64,000 bases of DNA from Vombatus ursinus (GCF_900497805.2 NW_020948983.1:23503568-23567567); one strand, 5' to 3'; counted from the stretch's first letter, positions 42,849 through 55,145 are shown. Program-made: numbers and translations. The notes: a model not told the origin generated them from the sequence alone.

Positions 42849-44599
42849 AAGAGTGTGTGTGTGTTGGGAGAGAAGTGGGGATATGCAGCACCCCACAAAA
42901 CCTGACAGAGCTCAGCATCTGGCTAGGGACAATTCTGTCCATTCAAAAGTCACTTGGGACAGAAACCTAGACTGGTGAACCATAAATTGCCCAGTGTGGG
43001 AGAAAGCTGAGATGCTTTGAGATTCAGCCCTTGAGAAAATTACTATCGGAGGGGACAGACTCAAAATGCAAGAGCTACAAGGGAAAATCTAGAGGGGAAG
43101 GAGGAAGACTGAAATTACCAAACATTTCAGGAAGAAGAAAACTCAAAGACTTTGAACATAAGCAGATAAATCAACAGGGAAAATATTAACAACAGAAGGA
43201 AATATGGTCTCCAGGTCTAGTAAATGAGTGAGTTCAGTGATCTAGGAATAAATATTGCAAAACAAAAGTAAATAATCCAACACTTGATGAGAAAGAGCGC
43301 CCTGTGGATTGTGAGGACATGGAACCTCAGCACCCAGGTCCTGAGTTGTTTAAAAGAGAAACGAGAATTACAAGAATAGAATAGAATATAGCTTGCAGAG
43401 TAAAAATAATGAGCAGAGTAGGAAAAGTAGAATCAGAGAAGGTAAAAAAAGGAGAATACATATCATATAATAAAGAATGAAGGAGCACTCCCATTGGGAA
43501 CAATATAACTAAGGTTAACCAAGAGAGCTGCAGATCTCTGCCAAGGGGAAGTACACCAAAATCTCTAGTGGAGCAATCTGAGGATGAGGACATGATAGAG
43601 ACTGTCAGCTCCTCTCATGTCAGCATCTTCCCAGAGACTTTTTTTTTCCAGCAACCAGAGGTGAGGTTGGTATCTTTCATTTTCTCTGTTGAAGCTAAAA
43701 GCCAGAAGTGCCCAAAGTGACTGCAAAGCCCTGAGACACTTAAAGAGATGTGAAGAACCTGGCACTCCCCATTCTCCTATTCTTGCCAAATTTGCCCTGC
43801 CTTCCATACAGGTGCAAGACATTGATCTTCCCCAATGAGAAGAGAATTCCATGCCAATGGGCTTTGGGATTCTGGTTACAATGAAAAGAAAACATGCTCA
43901 CCAAGAAAGCAAAACATACTGATTTGCAGTATAGACTGCACAGAGACAATTATAGGTCTCCTGGAAGAACATGACAGGACACAAAACCTTAACACCATAG
44001 TGCAAGAAATAATAGAAGAGAATTGCCCAGAACTTTTGAACATAGAAAATTAAATAAACCATTGAAAGATTGCTGACAGAAAAAGACCCAAGGCTGCAAA
44101 CTCCAAGACAAATAGTGGTTAAATTGAACAATTCAATTCAGAAACAAGCTCTGTAAACCAACTTCACAGAAAGGAAATTCAATGCAAGACTATTCTTCAC
44201 CCACCAGCAAAAGTAGGAGTAAATAGAATAATGTGTTCCAAAGAGCAACAGAGCTCAGGATGCAGCTCTGGTTGACCTACTCTGAAAATGTGAACTTAAA
44301 TATAAGTGAAAAAAATGGTCATTCAATAATAAAGAGGCATTTGAAACATTTTCATAAAGGAAACCAGAACTGAAGAGATTACTTGCTTCTTGAACACACT
44401 AAACAACAGAAATGCAGGAGGATTGAATAAATGCAGTAGCCAAAGAAAGCAACAGCAGAGAGATTAGTAAGAGTCTTCTTTCTAAATGCATGCAAGGAGA
44501 TGGGGGTAAAGGTGGAAATCTGGTGGATGTAACAGTAAAGAAGTTGACCTGGAGTGTTCTGGATAGAACCTGGCAACATCTTGCTAGAAGTGAATCAAT

Positions 44600-45420
44600 T
44601 TTTTGAGGGGGGGAGGTTGTTTTGTTTTCAACTATGTAATAACATGAAAGAGTATGTGAAGGTGGGGGAAGGGAAGCAAGAGGCTAGAGAGCCGTGTGTG
44701 ATGTTCCTGGGTCAAATCAAAGGCTAGCAAAGAGGGGATGATGATGGCTGTGGTCTCAGTAAGAGAAGAGCCTACCAGAGAGTGGGTGAGGAGGAGAGGG
44801 CAAGTAGTGAAAAGTAGGGGGAAAGAGTAGGAGGGCTTGCTTTGGTGGTGGGAGGGGGTTCCACTGATGAATGCTCCTATGGGTAAAGAGAGTTGGTCTG
44901 TGATGGAAGATGGAGACTTTGCATTGGGTGTAGTCTGAGGGACTTGGTTCTTGAAGAGTCCAAGCATTCTACCTTGGCAGGGCAAGAATTGGAATTCCTG
45001 AGGGCAACTGACACCTGGCACTTGGTGGAGTGGAGAGGAGGGCATGGACCCAGGGAGGAGATTTTGAGGCAAATGGAGAAAAAAATGATAACCAGGAAAG
45101 TGTATAGATCAGAGGTGGCTGCATAATCAAGGAAATGGTGAGGTAGGGGTCCCACCATGGGGCATTGTCCTTTTTGATGCCTGCAGGACCTGGCACTGTT
45201 CAGAGAGTGAAGCACAATGGAAAAGGGGAATCTGTGGGGCAAACTTTGCGAGGCAGAAACTGCCTGGGGGGAAGAACCTAGAATGGAAACCTTAGAAGTT
45301 TTGATTGCACGAGAAATACAGAGAATAGGGAGAGACAAAATGATTGTAGGAGTCGTGACGCAGAAAATGAGGGTCTAGAGCAGACAGAAAGAAAAGATGG
45401 ATAATGAGGAAAGTGAGAAA
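44600..45420. other. Purine-rich block between ORF1 and ORF2 of the outer L1
   Basis: The plus strand is strongly G+A-rich (words such as 'agggggaaagagtaggaggg'). Part may be the normal purine-rich inter-ORF spacer of marsupial L1. The stretch near 45110-45350 reads differently and could be a further, unidentified insertion. Minus-strand open frames of 146 and 153 codons reflect the low stop density of this composition. Confidence 0.45.
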
Positions 45421-47165
45421 AATTCTTTTTGGAAAGGGGCACAAAAATGAAATTAAAAAAATTAATGAACAGGATTAGTTGAAGGGGAGGGGAGGAAGAG
45501 GGAAACTACTTGACTAACAGAGAAAATGAAGGAGAGAAGAATTAAAACCAGATAAAAGAAGAAGAGAAAAAGGCACTAATAAGCAGAACCTCAAGGAGAA
45601 AAGAGTAATAAACAAAAGGAGGTGATCAGGAGTGAGTGTAAGAGAGCCAATGGGAATAGCCACCTTAAAAAAAATTAAGGTAAAGTAAATGGAGGAACAC
45701 AGTATTGTGTTTACAGAAAAAGAGGGGGAAAACCATAACTTTAACCCCACCCACAGTATTAAAGACATGGAGGAAAATGTACACCTAACTCTCATAACTT
45801 CAAATATGAATGGATTAAACAATACAATAAAATGGGAAAGAAGAGTGACAGATTGAATAAAAAACCAAAACTTTACAATCTGTTGCTTATAAGAAATAAA
45901 ATTTAAAAACAAAGACATACACAAAATAAAATTGAGAAGACGGAAAAAACTTGCTATGCATCAATTGAATCTAAAAAGCAGAAGTATAATCATACTATCT
46001 GATGAAGCAAAAATAAACATTTAAAAAATAAAAAGGGATAAACAAGGAAACTACATTATGCCAAAAGGAATCACAGATAACAAACCAAAAGCAATAATAA
46101 ACTTATATACTCTGAATCCCTGAGCATCCAAATTTATAAAAGAAATTTTATTTGAGCTACAAGAAGACATAGTAATACCACAGTGACAGGAGACTTCGAT
46201 GTCACTTTCTCAGTTTTGGATAACACAAACAAAAAAGGAAAATAAGGAACTGAACAAATTTTTAGAGAAACCAAAGTTAAAAGACTTATGGTTTCTTCTA
46301 AATGGGACTTCAAAAGAATATACATATTTTTTTCTACCACATGGAAATTTTACAAAAATTGGTCTTGTACTGGAGCACAAAAATATTGCAGACAAATGTA
46401 AAAAAGGCAGAAATAGTCAATCTGTACTTTATAGACCATAATTGCTTTTGGGACCACAGACAAAAGACACAAACCCAAATAGAAATTTAGCAATAAATCC
46501 TAAATAATTAGTAGGTCAAAGAACAAATCACAGAAATAATTAACTACATGAAAGAAAATGATGAGAATGAAACAACATGCAAACGTTTCCTGGATACAGT
46601 TAAAGCAGTCCTCAAGGGAAAAATAGTATCTCTAATAAATATACATTTGGAAAAAATAGAGAGAGGATTAATCAACTGAATACACATTTCAAAAAAATTA
46701 GAAAGCCAACAAATAAACCCAAAATGAGCAGAAAAGAGGAGATAATAAAAGTTAGAGGGAAAATAGATAAATTAGAAACAAAAACCCATAAAAATAATAA
46801 AACAAAAAGCTGTTTTTTTAAAAAGACTAATAAAATTGATAAAGCCTTAACTAATGTTATTAAAAAGAAAAGAGCAGAAAATCAAATTAATAAGATGGCA
46901 AATAAGCAAGGTGAAATCACAACAAAACCAGAAGAAATAAAAAATAATCAAAACATATTATGCATACTGTACACTAATAAAACTGAGAACACAAAGGAAA
47001 TAGAGGAATGCCTTCAAAAATATAAAATACCTATCAAACTATCAGAAGACCGTATGGAGACTTAAAATAACCCAGTCTCAAAAAAGGAAATAGATATAGC
47101 TATAAAGGAACTGCCAAAGAAAAATTTTCTGATGGATCACAGGAAAATTCCATCAAACTTTTAAA

Positions 47166-47321
47166 ATTTTTATTTTTTTTTTGCTTATTGGTGATTGGGG
47201 TTAAGTTACTTGCTCAAGGTCACACAGCTAGCAAGTGTTAAGTGTCTGAGGCCAGATTTGAACTCAGGTCTTCTGACTCCAAGACCAGAGCTTTATCCAC
47301 TGTGCCACCTAGCTCCCCTTT
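47166..47321 (-). repeat. tRNA-derived SINE (short form) in outer L1
   Basis: A T-rich start (antisense poly-A) leads to 'tggggttaagttacttgctc' and ends 'ctgtgccacctagctcccct'. Perfect 15-bp duplications CATCAAACTTTTAAA lie at 47151-47165 and 47322-47336. Confidence 0.96.
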
Positions 47322-50188
47322 CATCAAACTTTTAAAGAACAATTAGTACTCTAGATGACAGAGTAAGCAGTAATTGTTGAAACTCTCCCATGTTCAAACA
47401 ACTATAAGATAGTTCCTTCAAACAAATCCTGGAACAGCAGAATGAGCAAAAAGAAGGAGTGAAACAATCTTTTAGACCAAGAAACTTGAAAGATCAGCAA
47501 GAAAAGTTGGCCTTACTTGGATAAAAGAGGAATACAGTGCAGGACAGGAAGCATTCCAGCAAGCCAGCAGCAAGCTCCACCTCAGCAAACCAATGGGAGA
47601 TCCTGAGCCCCAATGTGGCGGGACAGGCAAACGCCAATACCAGGACCCCCACCCCAACCCTGCCCCTACGCCTTAGCATAGCCAGGGGAACTGGCAAACT
47701 CCAGCTCCGAAAACCACCACTTGCTTCATTGTAGCCCCAGGCAAACAGGCATTCTCCAGTGACTAGACCTCCATGTTCTTCAGCAAAATCTTGGGCAAAC
47801 AGGCATCCTTGCAGGGGCCAGACCTCCATGGGCTTCGGTATAGCCCGAGGAAACACGGAAATGCCCTACTGGGCTTCAGCACATTTCAGACACTACCCCT
47901 AGGACCCAGGTCCTCCACTCAGCACCAGGTAAGCTTCCAGACCCCCACCCCACTGCACTCTCTTAGCATGGCACCAGACGGGAGGGGCCCACGTGGGCAA
48001 CGTCCATGTAGCACCAGGTAGACAACCAGGGCCTGCAACCACTGACACAAAAAGCCCCAGACAGTTTCCCTTCCACCTTGGGAGGAGAGCTCAAATTTAA
48101 AAGAAAAGGAAAAGGCTGAAAAAAAAATGAGCAGAAAACAACAGAAAAAAACTTAGAAAGTTATTATGGTGACAAGGGAAGACCAAGATACACACTCAAA
48201 AGAGAACAATAGTGTCAAAAAAAAAAAAACCTATAAAAAAAAACAAACCAAAAACCTATGGGCAAATCCCCCTCCCCAAACTGGAAGTGGTCTCAAGCCC
48301 AGAAAATACTCATGGAAGGGCACAAAAAGGAGCTTAAAATTATATAAGAGAAGTAGAAGAAAAATTGGGGAAAGAAATGAGTGATGCTACAGAATTATGA
48401 AAAAAGAGTCAATGGCTTAGAAAACTGCTTAAAAAGTAGAATTGGCCAAATGGAAAAGGAGATACAAAAATTCACTGAAGTAAACAACTCCTTAAAGAGT
48501 ATAATTGGCCAGATGATAAAGAAAGTACAAAAGCTAATTGAGGAAAACTACACCTTAAAAGTTAGAATTGGTTAACTGGAAGCTAATGGCTTTATGAGAC
48601 ACCAATAAACAATCAAACAAATTTAAAAGAATGAAAAAATGGAAGAAAATCTAAAATACCTCTTGGAAAAAACAACTGACTTGGAAAATAAATCCAGGAG
48701 ATACAATATCAGAATCATTGGACTACCTGAAAGCCATAATCAAAAGGAGGACCTGAATAGCATCTTTCAAGAAATTGAAATTGAAATTGTCCTGATGTCC
48801 TGGAACGAGAGGGCAAAATAGCATTGAAAGAATCCACTAATCACCTCAGGAAAGAGATACCAAAATAAAAACTCCAAGGAACATTATAGCCAAATTTCAG
48901 AACTATCACATTAAGGAAAAAGTACTACAAGTGGCCATAAAGAAACAATTCAAATATTGGGGAATCAGAATCAAGATTATACCAGACTTAGCAACTATAA
49001 CATTAAAGGATTGGAGGCCACTGAATATGATATTCTGGAAGGCAAAGGAGCTAGGACTCCAACCAAGAACCACTTAACTGGCAAAATTAAACGTAATACA
49101 TCAAGGGAGAAAATAGATATTTAATGAAATAGAAGGATTTCAAACTTTCATAAGGAGAAGACCAGAACTAAACCAAAAATTTGACCTCCAATATGAAGAC
49201 TCAAGAGAAGCATAAACAGATAAAAAGGGAAAAGAAAACATAAGGGATTCAATAGAGCTAAACTCTTTACATCCCTACGTAGGAAGATGATACTTAAAAT
49301 TCTTTAAAATTGTATCACCAATAGTACACCTAGAGGAATATACAAAGACAGAGGGTATGGGTATAAGGTGAATGTGAGGGAATGACATAAAAAATTAAGG
49401 GATGAGAAAGAGGAGTGCAGAAGGGAGAGGTAGAATGGGGTAAATTATTTCACATCAAGTGCAAAAGACCTATTACAGTGGAGGGAAAGATGGGAGGATG
49501 GGCAATGAGCATTACTTGAACCTTACTCTCATAAGTATTGGCTCAAAAAAAGGAACAATATAGACAATGAGTTGAATATAGAAATCTATCTTACCCAACA
49601 AGGAAGTAAGAGGGGAGGAGATCAACTAAAGGGGTGTTGTGGATTGACTGAAGGGAGGACAGATCAGGGGAGCTGGTAAACAGAAGCAAAACACTATTGA
49701 GGAGGGAAAGGGTGAAAGGAGAGAGAAGACAAACAGGAGGAAGAATAGGATGGAGGGAAATACACAGGTAGTGATCATAGCTGTGAATGTGAATGGGATG
49801 AATTCTCTTATAAAATGGAAGTGGATAGATAGTGGATTAATAGATAAACAAGACACAGTAGTTAACGGACATAGTAACCTAGTGTTTGATAAACCAAAGT
49901 GTGAGGGACTGTCTGATGTTGGCAGCTACCAGGTGCATGTTGTGGCAAGACTGGGGTAGAATCTGGGTATTTGGAAGTCGAGGCAGGGGCTGTGGTAGGC
50001 GGAGTCGTGGTGGACTGGGATGGGCTGGGTACGGAGAAGCCCGAGGCAGTGGGCAGTGCTATGTGAGATAAGTTGGGTGCAAGGAAGTAGCCAGAGCTTG
50101 TGATCCTGAGGCAAGGGGCGGTGCCACGTGGGAGTGGGACGGCAGAGGACGAGTCCCCTTTGCTTAGTCCCCTCCCTATATGCAACAT

Positions 50189-50333
50189 CAACCCCAGACG
50201 CCTCCTTCCTGTGACCTTCCTGACTTCCTGGGTCCCTTTGGGTAGCACTGACCCCAGACGCCTCCTTCCTGTGACCTTCCTGACTTCCTGGGTCCCTTTG
50301 GGTAGCACTAATCCCAGACGCCTCCTTCCTGTA
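50189..50333 (+). promoter_or_regulatory. 60-bp tandem repeat in the LTR U3 region
   Basis: Units start at about 50191, 50251 and 50311, exactly 60 bases apart. The first two are nearly identical across the whole unit and the third is partial ('cccagacgcctccttcctgt'). Tandem repeats in U3 often act as enhancers in retroviruses; that role here is inference. A GC-box-like and E-box-like cluster (GGGGCGGTGCCACGTGGG) lies upstream at about 50115-50132. Confidence 0.9.
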
Positions 50334-50530
50334 TCCTGTCCTAGCCTCCTACGTCACTCCCTCTCCCTTGGTGTGCTAAACTCAGACAGCCCCTTCCGGT
50401 ATCTGACCCTACAATCATTGGCTAGTAAGCAGGCTGGGGAGGAGGGGCTAGTAGGTACTTAAGGAACGAGCGTGGTCAGATCACGCGCTCTCTCTTGGCT
50501 CCTGCTCTGTTGGTCTGGCCTTGCTGCTTG

Positions 50531-50556
50531 GGCTTGCTGTGATGGCTTGCTGTGAT
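50531..50556 (+). repeat. 13-bp tandem duplication in the LTR
   Basis: GGCTTGCTGTGAT occurs twice in direct succession just before the polyadenylation signal. Confidence 0.95.
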
Positions 50557-53500
50557 GGCCTCTGAATAAAGCTCTGGTGTTGGCGCCTCCCGATGGCTTG
50601 TCTCTGTGTGTTTATCTGGTTGAGGACCGAAGACTGATGAGTGAGTATGACTCTGGCAGCCTGCTCCTTATAGGAGGAGTGTTCGGCGCGGCTGGCATAA
50701 GGTCGGCGCGGCCGGTACACCAAAGACTCTAGATTTTGAAATAAGAACCCACTATTTGGCAAAAAATTCTGGGAAAACTGGAAAACAATAGGACACAAAC
50801 TAGGTATAGACCAACATCTTGCATCATGTATCAAGATTAGGTCAAAATGGGTTCATGATTTAGAAAGAAAGGTCGATACCATAAGTGAATTAGAAGAGTA
50901 AGAAACAGAATACCTGTCGGATCTATGGGGAGGGGAAGAATTCATGACCAAATAAGAGATAGAGAGCATTACAAAATGTAAAATAGATAATTTTGATTAT
51001 ATTAAATTAAAAGGCTTTTGTACAAGCAAAACCAATACAATCAAGATTAGGAGGAAAGCAGAAAGCTGGGAAACAATCTTTACAGGAAGTGTCTCTGATA
51101 AAGGCCTTATTTCTCAAATATATAGAGAACTGTATCAAATTTATAAGAATACAAGCCAATCCCCAATTGACAAATGATCAAAGAATATGAACAGGCAGTT
51201 TTCAGATAAAGAAATCAAAACTATCTATAGGCATATGAAGAAGTGTTTTAAATCACTTTTGATTACAGAAATGCAGATTAAAACAACTCTGAGGTACCAC
51301 CTCACACTTATCAGATTGGCTAATATGACGAAAAAGGGAAAATCATAAATGTTGGAGGGGATATGAGAAAACTGGGACACTGGTGCACTGTTGGTGGAGT
51401 TGTAAACTAATCCAGCCATTCTGGGGAACAATTTGGAACTATGCCCAAAGGGCAACCAAACTGTGCATACCTTTTGATCCAGCAATACCATTGCTAGATC
51501 TGTATCCCAAAGAAATCATTAAAAAAAGGAAAAGGACCTACCTGTGCAAAAATATAGCAGCCCCTTTCATGGTGGCAAAATATTGGAAATTGAGGGGATG
51601 CCCATCAATTGGGGAATGTCTGAGCAAGCTGTGTATATAAATGTAATGGAATACTGTTGTGCAATAAGAAATGATGAACAGGCATATTTCAGAAAAATCT
51701 GGAAAGACTTGTATGAACTGATGCAAATGAGCAGAGCCAGGAAAACTTTGTACACAGTATCAGCAACATGTGGTGATCAACTATGAATGACTCAGTTTTT
51801 CTCAGCAACACAATGACCCAAGACAAGTACAAAGGACTCATGAAGTAAAACGCTGTCCACATCCAGATAAAGAACTGGTGGACTCTGAATGCAGATCAAA
51901 GCCTATGTTTTCACTTACTTTATTCTTCGTAATAGTTTTTTTTTCCTTTTGATCTGTTTCTTCTTTCACAACTGTGCCTAATATGGAAACATTTTTACGT
52001 GATAGCACATGTATAAACTATATCAAACTGCCTACCATTTTCAGAAGAGGGAAATGTAGAGAAGGGGGAGAAATTTTGGAACTCAAAATCTTATAAAAAT
52101 GAATACTAAAAATTTTCTTGACATGTAACTGGGGAAAAAATAAAATACTCTTAAACTTTAAAAAATAAGAACAATTAGTACTGAAATGTCACAAATTTTC
52201 CTCAGAAATTGAGAAAGGAAGCATCTTACCAGAATCCTTTTATGAGACAAATATAGTCCTAATACCTAAGCCAGGAAAGGGAAAATAAATAAAGACAACT
52301 ATAGGCCAATATAATTAGTGACCATTGACTCAAAATTTTGAGCAAAATCCTGTAATACAGACTACAGCAATTTATAAAAAAAATAATTTATTATGGCCAA
52401 GTGAAATTTATACCAGGGATGCACGAACATTAGGAAAATAATTAACATAATCATATTAAAAACAAAACATCCCAAACCACATAATCATTTCAATAAATGC
52501 AGAAAAGCCTTTAGCAAATTACAGCATTCTTTTATACAAAATCCTTACAAAGTACAAGCATAAAGGGCCCCTTTTTAACATCATAAAAAGCTCCTCTCTA
52601 AAACCAAAAGCAAGCATCATATGCAATATACTAGACTCTTTTCCAATAAATACGGGAGTGAAGCAAAGATGCCCACTCTTCCCATTATCCTTTGATACAG
52701 TTATGTAAATGCTAACAACAACAATAAGATGAAAGAAATTAAAGGCATAAAGATAATAAAGAGGAGATAAAACTATTCCAATTTGCAGATGATATGATGC
52801 TATGCTTGGAAAATCCCAGGAAATAAGCAAAAATATTGAGACAATTGATAGCTCCAGTGAAGGTGTAGCCTGGAAAATAAATCCTCAAAAATCAACAGCT
52901 TTTCTATATAATAACAAAACATAAGAAGCAATAATAGAAAGGAAGGGAAATCTTCTTCCAAGTAACTTCAAAATGTATAAAATATTTGGGGATCTATCTA
53001 CCAAACACAGAAAAGACTTGTACAGACTCAATTACAAAATGCTTTTTAAAGAAATAAGGAACAACTTAAATAGCTGGGAGAGTACAGTGCTCAAGGTTAG
53101 ATCGTGCCGATAACATAAAAATGACAATGCTACCAAAATTAATTCACACTTTTAATGCTATGCCAATCAAGTCATTAAAGGAATACTTTTTAGAAATTGT
53201 AAAAATAATGTGAAATTAAGAGAAATGATGAAAAGATATGATGATGAAAGGGAAATACTAGGGAATTCCAGACCTTAAACTACATTATAAGGCAGCAGTC
53301 ATTGAAACCACTTGGTATGGTTAAAAACCAGAGATTGATCAGTGAAGCAGAGTAGACGAGAGAAAATCAGACATGACAGACAAAAACATATTACTTAAGG
53401 AAAAAAAAAACTCCTTAGTTCATTTAAAAAAAAAAACTGCTGGGAAAACTAGAAAGCAGTCCGCAGAAATTAGGCTTAGACCAATATCTTATACCATATT

Positions 53501-54728
53501 TCCCAATATATTCTATATGAATATGTGACTAATAATAAGGATCAGGTTACATACTTCTCACAGTTATCAGTATGAGATATGTTCTTACCTAAACAAGAGA
53601 TAGAGACAATATAAAACAAATTACTTTGATTACTTGAAACTGAACTGTACAAACAACATTAATGCATCTAGTTCTAGGATAAGAAGGGGAAGTGGTCAAA
53701 TGGGAAAACAATCTTTGTATCAAATTTTTCTTATATGCCTTTGCTATCTAATATATATATATAAGCAATTAATACATATGTGTAAGACTAATAGCAATTT
53801 GCCAGGAGATAAGTGGTCAAAGAATATGAAGTTGTTAAAAGAATTGCAAAGTATTCACAGACATAAAAAAATGCTGCAAATCACTAACAATAAGAGAAAT
53901 GCAAATCAGAAACCCCTGAAGGTTCATTTCACGTGCTAAATTAGCAAAAATGACAAAAGATGTTAATAGTCAATGTTGGAGGGGCTGTAGAATGACAGAC
54001 ACGCTAATACATTGTTGGTGAAGCTGTGAAATGGCATAATCATATCAGAAAGCAACTTGGAATTATGCAAATAAAGTGACTAAACAGGAGACTACATTAC
54101 TGGGCTTATACCCCAAGCCATCGATAAAAAGAAAGACACCGTATACAACAAAATATTTTTAGCAGCACTTTTTGTGATAGCAAAGGATGGAACCAAAGTA
54201 GATGCCTATTGGTTGGGGCATGGCTAAACAAACTGTGGTAGGTGAATGGAAGGGAATATTTTTGTGCAGTGAGAAATGATGTGTGTGATGAATACAAAGG
54301 AGCATGAAAAGATTTATATGAAGTGCAAAGTGAAGGCATCAAAGCCAAGAAAAAAATATGCACAATAATTAGAACTGTATAAATGGAAGAACAACCACAC
54401 ACTGAAAAAATCAAAAGGGAACGTAACAAAATTATAAAGATTAAGCAGGACCCCAACGAAGAGGTATGAGAGGATACCCCCAACCCACCCTTTTGTGGAG
54501 GTGGGAGGGTCCACAGATGCTACATTTTGCACATCTTTTCAGGCATTTTCAATATATCAATCAGTTTTGCTGATCTTTTTTACTTTTCTAAAAAACCCCA
54601 CTTGTTATACGGGATGGTTTTCTGGGAGGGGTGGAGGAGGGATGCTTGGGATAACTATGATGACATAAGAATCAGAAGACATCAATAAAAACGTGTTATG
54701 TGGATACAACTTACATGTGATATGTATG

Positions 54729-54960
54729 TATAAACATATTTCTATCTCTGTCTCTATATAGTTTAAATACAGATGTCCCAAAATTCTTAGTCTTTAATAG
54801 CTTAAAACTGCGCTAAGACTTTTGGGACACCCTGTATAAAGTGAGTAAAAGCAACTATATACCAATTAATTAAGTACAAGGCAATTTAAGATGGAGGGCA
54901 CTAGTAGTTGGGGGAATCAGGAAGGGCTTCATGCAGAAGATGGTGCCTTCCAAGAATTAT
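54729..54960 (-). repeat. L2 LINE 3' region, right half (split by L1)
   Basis: 'agtacaaggcaatttaagat', 'ggagggcactagtagttggg' and 'ggaagggcttcatgcagaag' continue the antisense L2 begun at 42150-42303. A mariner MITE sits in it at 54770-54834. Confidence 0.75.
54770..54834. mobile_element. 65-bp mariner-like MITE
   Basis: The element has 22-bp inverted ends starting CAGATGTCCCAAAA and ending TTTTGGGACACCCTG, with about four mismatches, and is bounded by TA on both sides (54768-54769 and 54835-54836). TA duplication and size fit a non-autonomous Tc1/mariner element. Most of its length is the inverted repeat. Confidence 0.88.
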
Positions 54961-54964
54961 AAGA

Positions 54965-55145
54965 TTTAAAACTAGAAGATGCCTTGGAGATCATATGCTA
55001 TGACCCATTAATTTTACAAACGAGTAGTCCAAGGTCTAGATAGATTAAATGACTTTCCCAAGGCCATAGAGCTAATAAATAGCAGAGTTGGGATTTGCTC
55101 CCAGGTCATGTGGCAGAAATTCTAGTGCTTTTTCTACTTCTTGAA
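54965..55145 (+). repeat. MIR-type CORE-SINE
   Basis: 'agaagatgccttggagatca', 'gactttcccaaggccataga', 'agagttgggatttgctccca' and 'ctagtgctttttctacttct' follow the MIR-type order. Confidence 0.65.

Larger units (their letters stand above)
49900..50719 (+). mobile_element. Solo retroviral LTR (endogenous retrovirus fossil)
   Basis: The 820-bp element begins TGTGAGGGAC and ends CCGGTACA, the TG...CA form of LTRs. It is flanked by a perfect 6-bp duplication CCAAAG (49894-49899 and 50720-50725). Joining the flanks restores the L1 ORF2 reading, which fixes both ends. A polyadenylation signal AATAAA lies at 50565-50570. The block is rich in G+C and CpG compared with its AT-rich host. There is no internal region and no second LTR, so it is a recombined remnant. 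A 6-bp duplication is typical of betaretrovirus-like (class II) elements; the family is otherwise unassigned. It is younger than the L1 it interrupts. Confidence 0.93.
47351..52166 (+). mobile_element. Inner L1, internally deleted, with perfect 16-bp TSD
   Basis: AAGAACAATTAGTACT flanks it at 47335-47350 and 52167-52182 without mismatch. The 5' UTR spans about 47351-48380. ORF1 is recognisable: a coiled coil from about 48381 (repeated IGQM-K-E-Q blocks) and the RRM-like part NIRIIGLPESHNQKEDLNSIF at about 48700-48770. A purine-rich spacer follows. ORF2 starts near 49770 with VNVNGMNSLIKWKWI, then jumps at about 49828 to the C-terminal region (NLVFDKP before the LTR, then words to [20 protein letters not shown] at about 51490). 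Endonuclease and reverse transcriptase are missing. The 3' UTR ends in an A-rich tail. Excluding the LTR it is about 4.0 kb. Confidence 0.93.
42304..54728 (+). mobile_element. Outer L1, near full length, carrying nested insertions
   Basis: Direct repeats TATAAACATAT (42293-42303 and 54729-54739) flank it, inside a split L2. A 5' UTR with a (TG)22 array leads to ORF1-like sequence (about 43830-44280; 'gaattgcccagaacttttga', 'agacaaatagtggttaaatt'). ORF2 starts near 45770; an endonuclease piece reads DLWFLLNGTSKEYTYFFLPHGN near 46290-46345. The reverse-transcriptase and C-terminal parts resume after the inner elements at 52183, and the 3' end is near 54690 ('catcaataaaaacgtgtta'). Subtracting the SINE and the inner L1 leaves about 7.4 kb. 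ORF2 has many stops and frameshifts, so it is dead. Confidence 0.88.

Noticed and set aside
42566-42942. Open frames with long His-Thr or Val-Cys runs
   Set aside because: They are translations of the (TG)22 array in the L1 5' UTR.
44632-45338. Minus-strand open frames of 146 and 153 codons
   Set aside because: The plus strand is purine-rich here, which lowers stop frequency on the other strand. No conserved domain is visible and the block lies within an L1.
49862-50308. 148-codon minus-strand open frame with two 20-residue repeats
   Set aside because: It is a shadow of the 60-bp tandem repeat in the LTR, whose length is a multiple of three.
50189-50333. CRISPR-like array
   Set aside because: The units are contiguous 60-bp tandem copies without unique spacers, inside an LTR in a vertebrate genome.
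50100-50700. CpG island promoter of a host gene
   Set aside because: The CpG-rich block is confined to the LTR, with both ends fixed by the flanking duplication, and no gene is seen downstream.
42304-54728. A functional LINE encoding active endonuclease and reverse transcriptase
   Set aside because: Open frames are short and broken throughout ORF2, and two insertions interrupt it.
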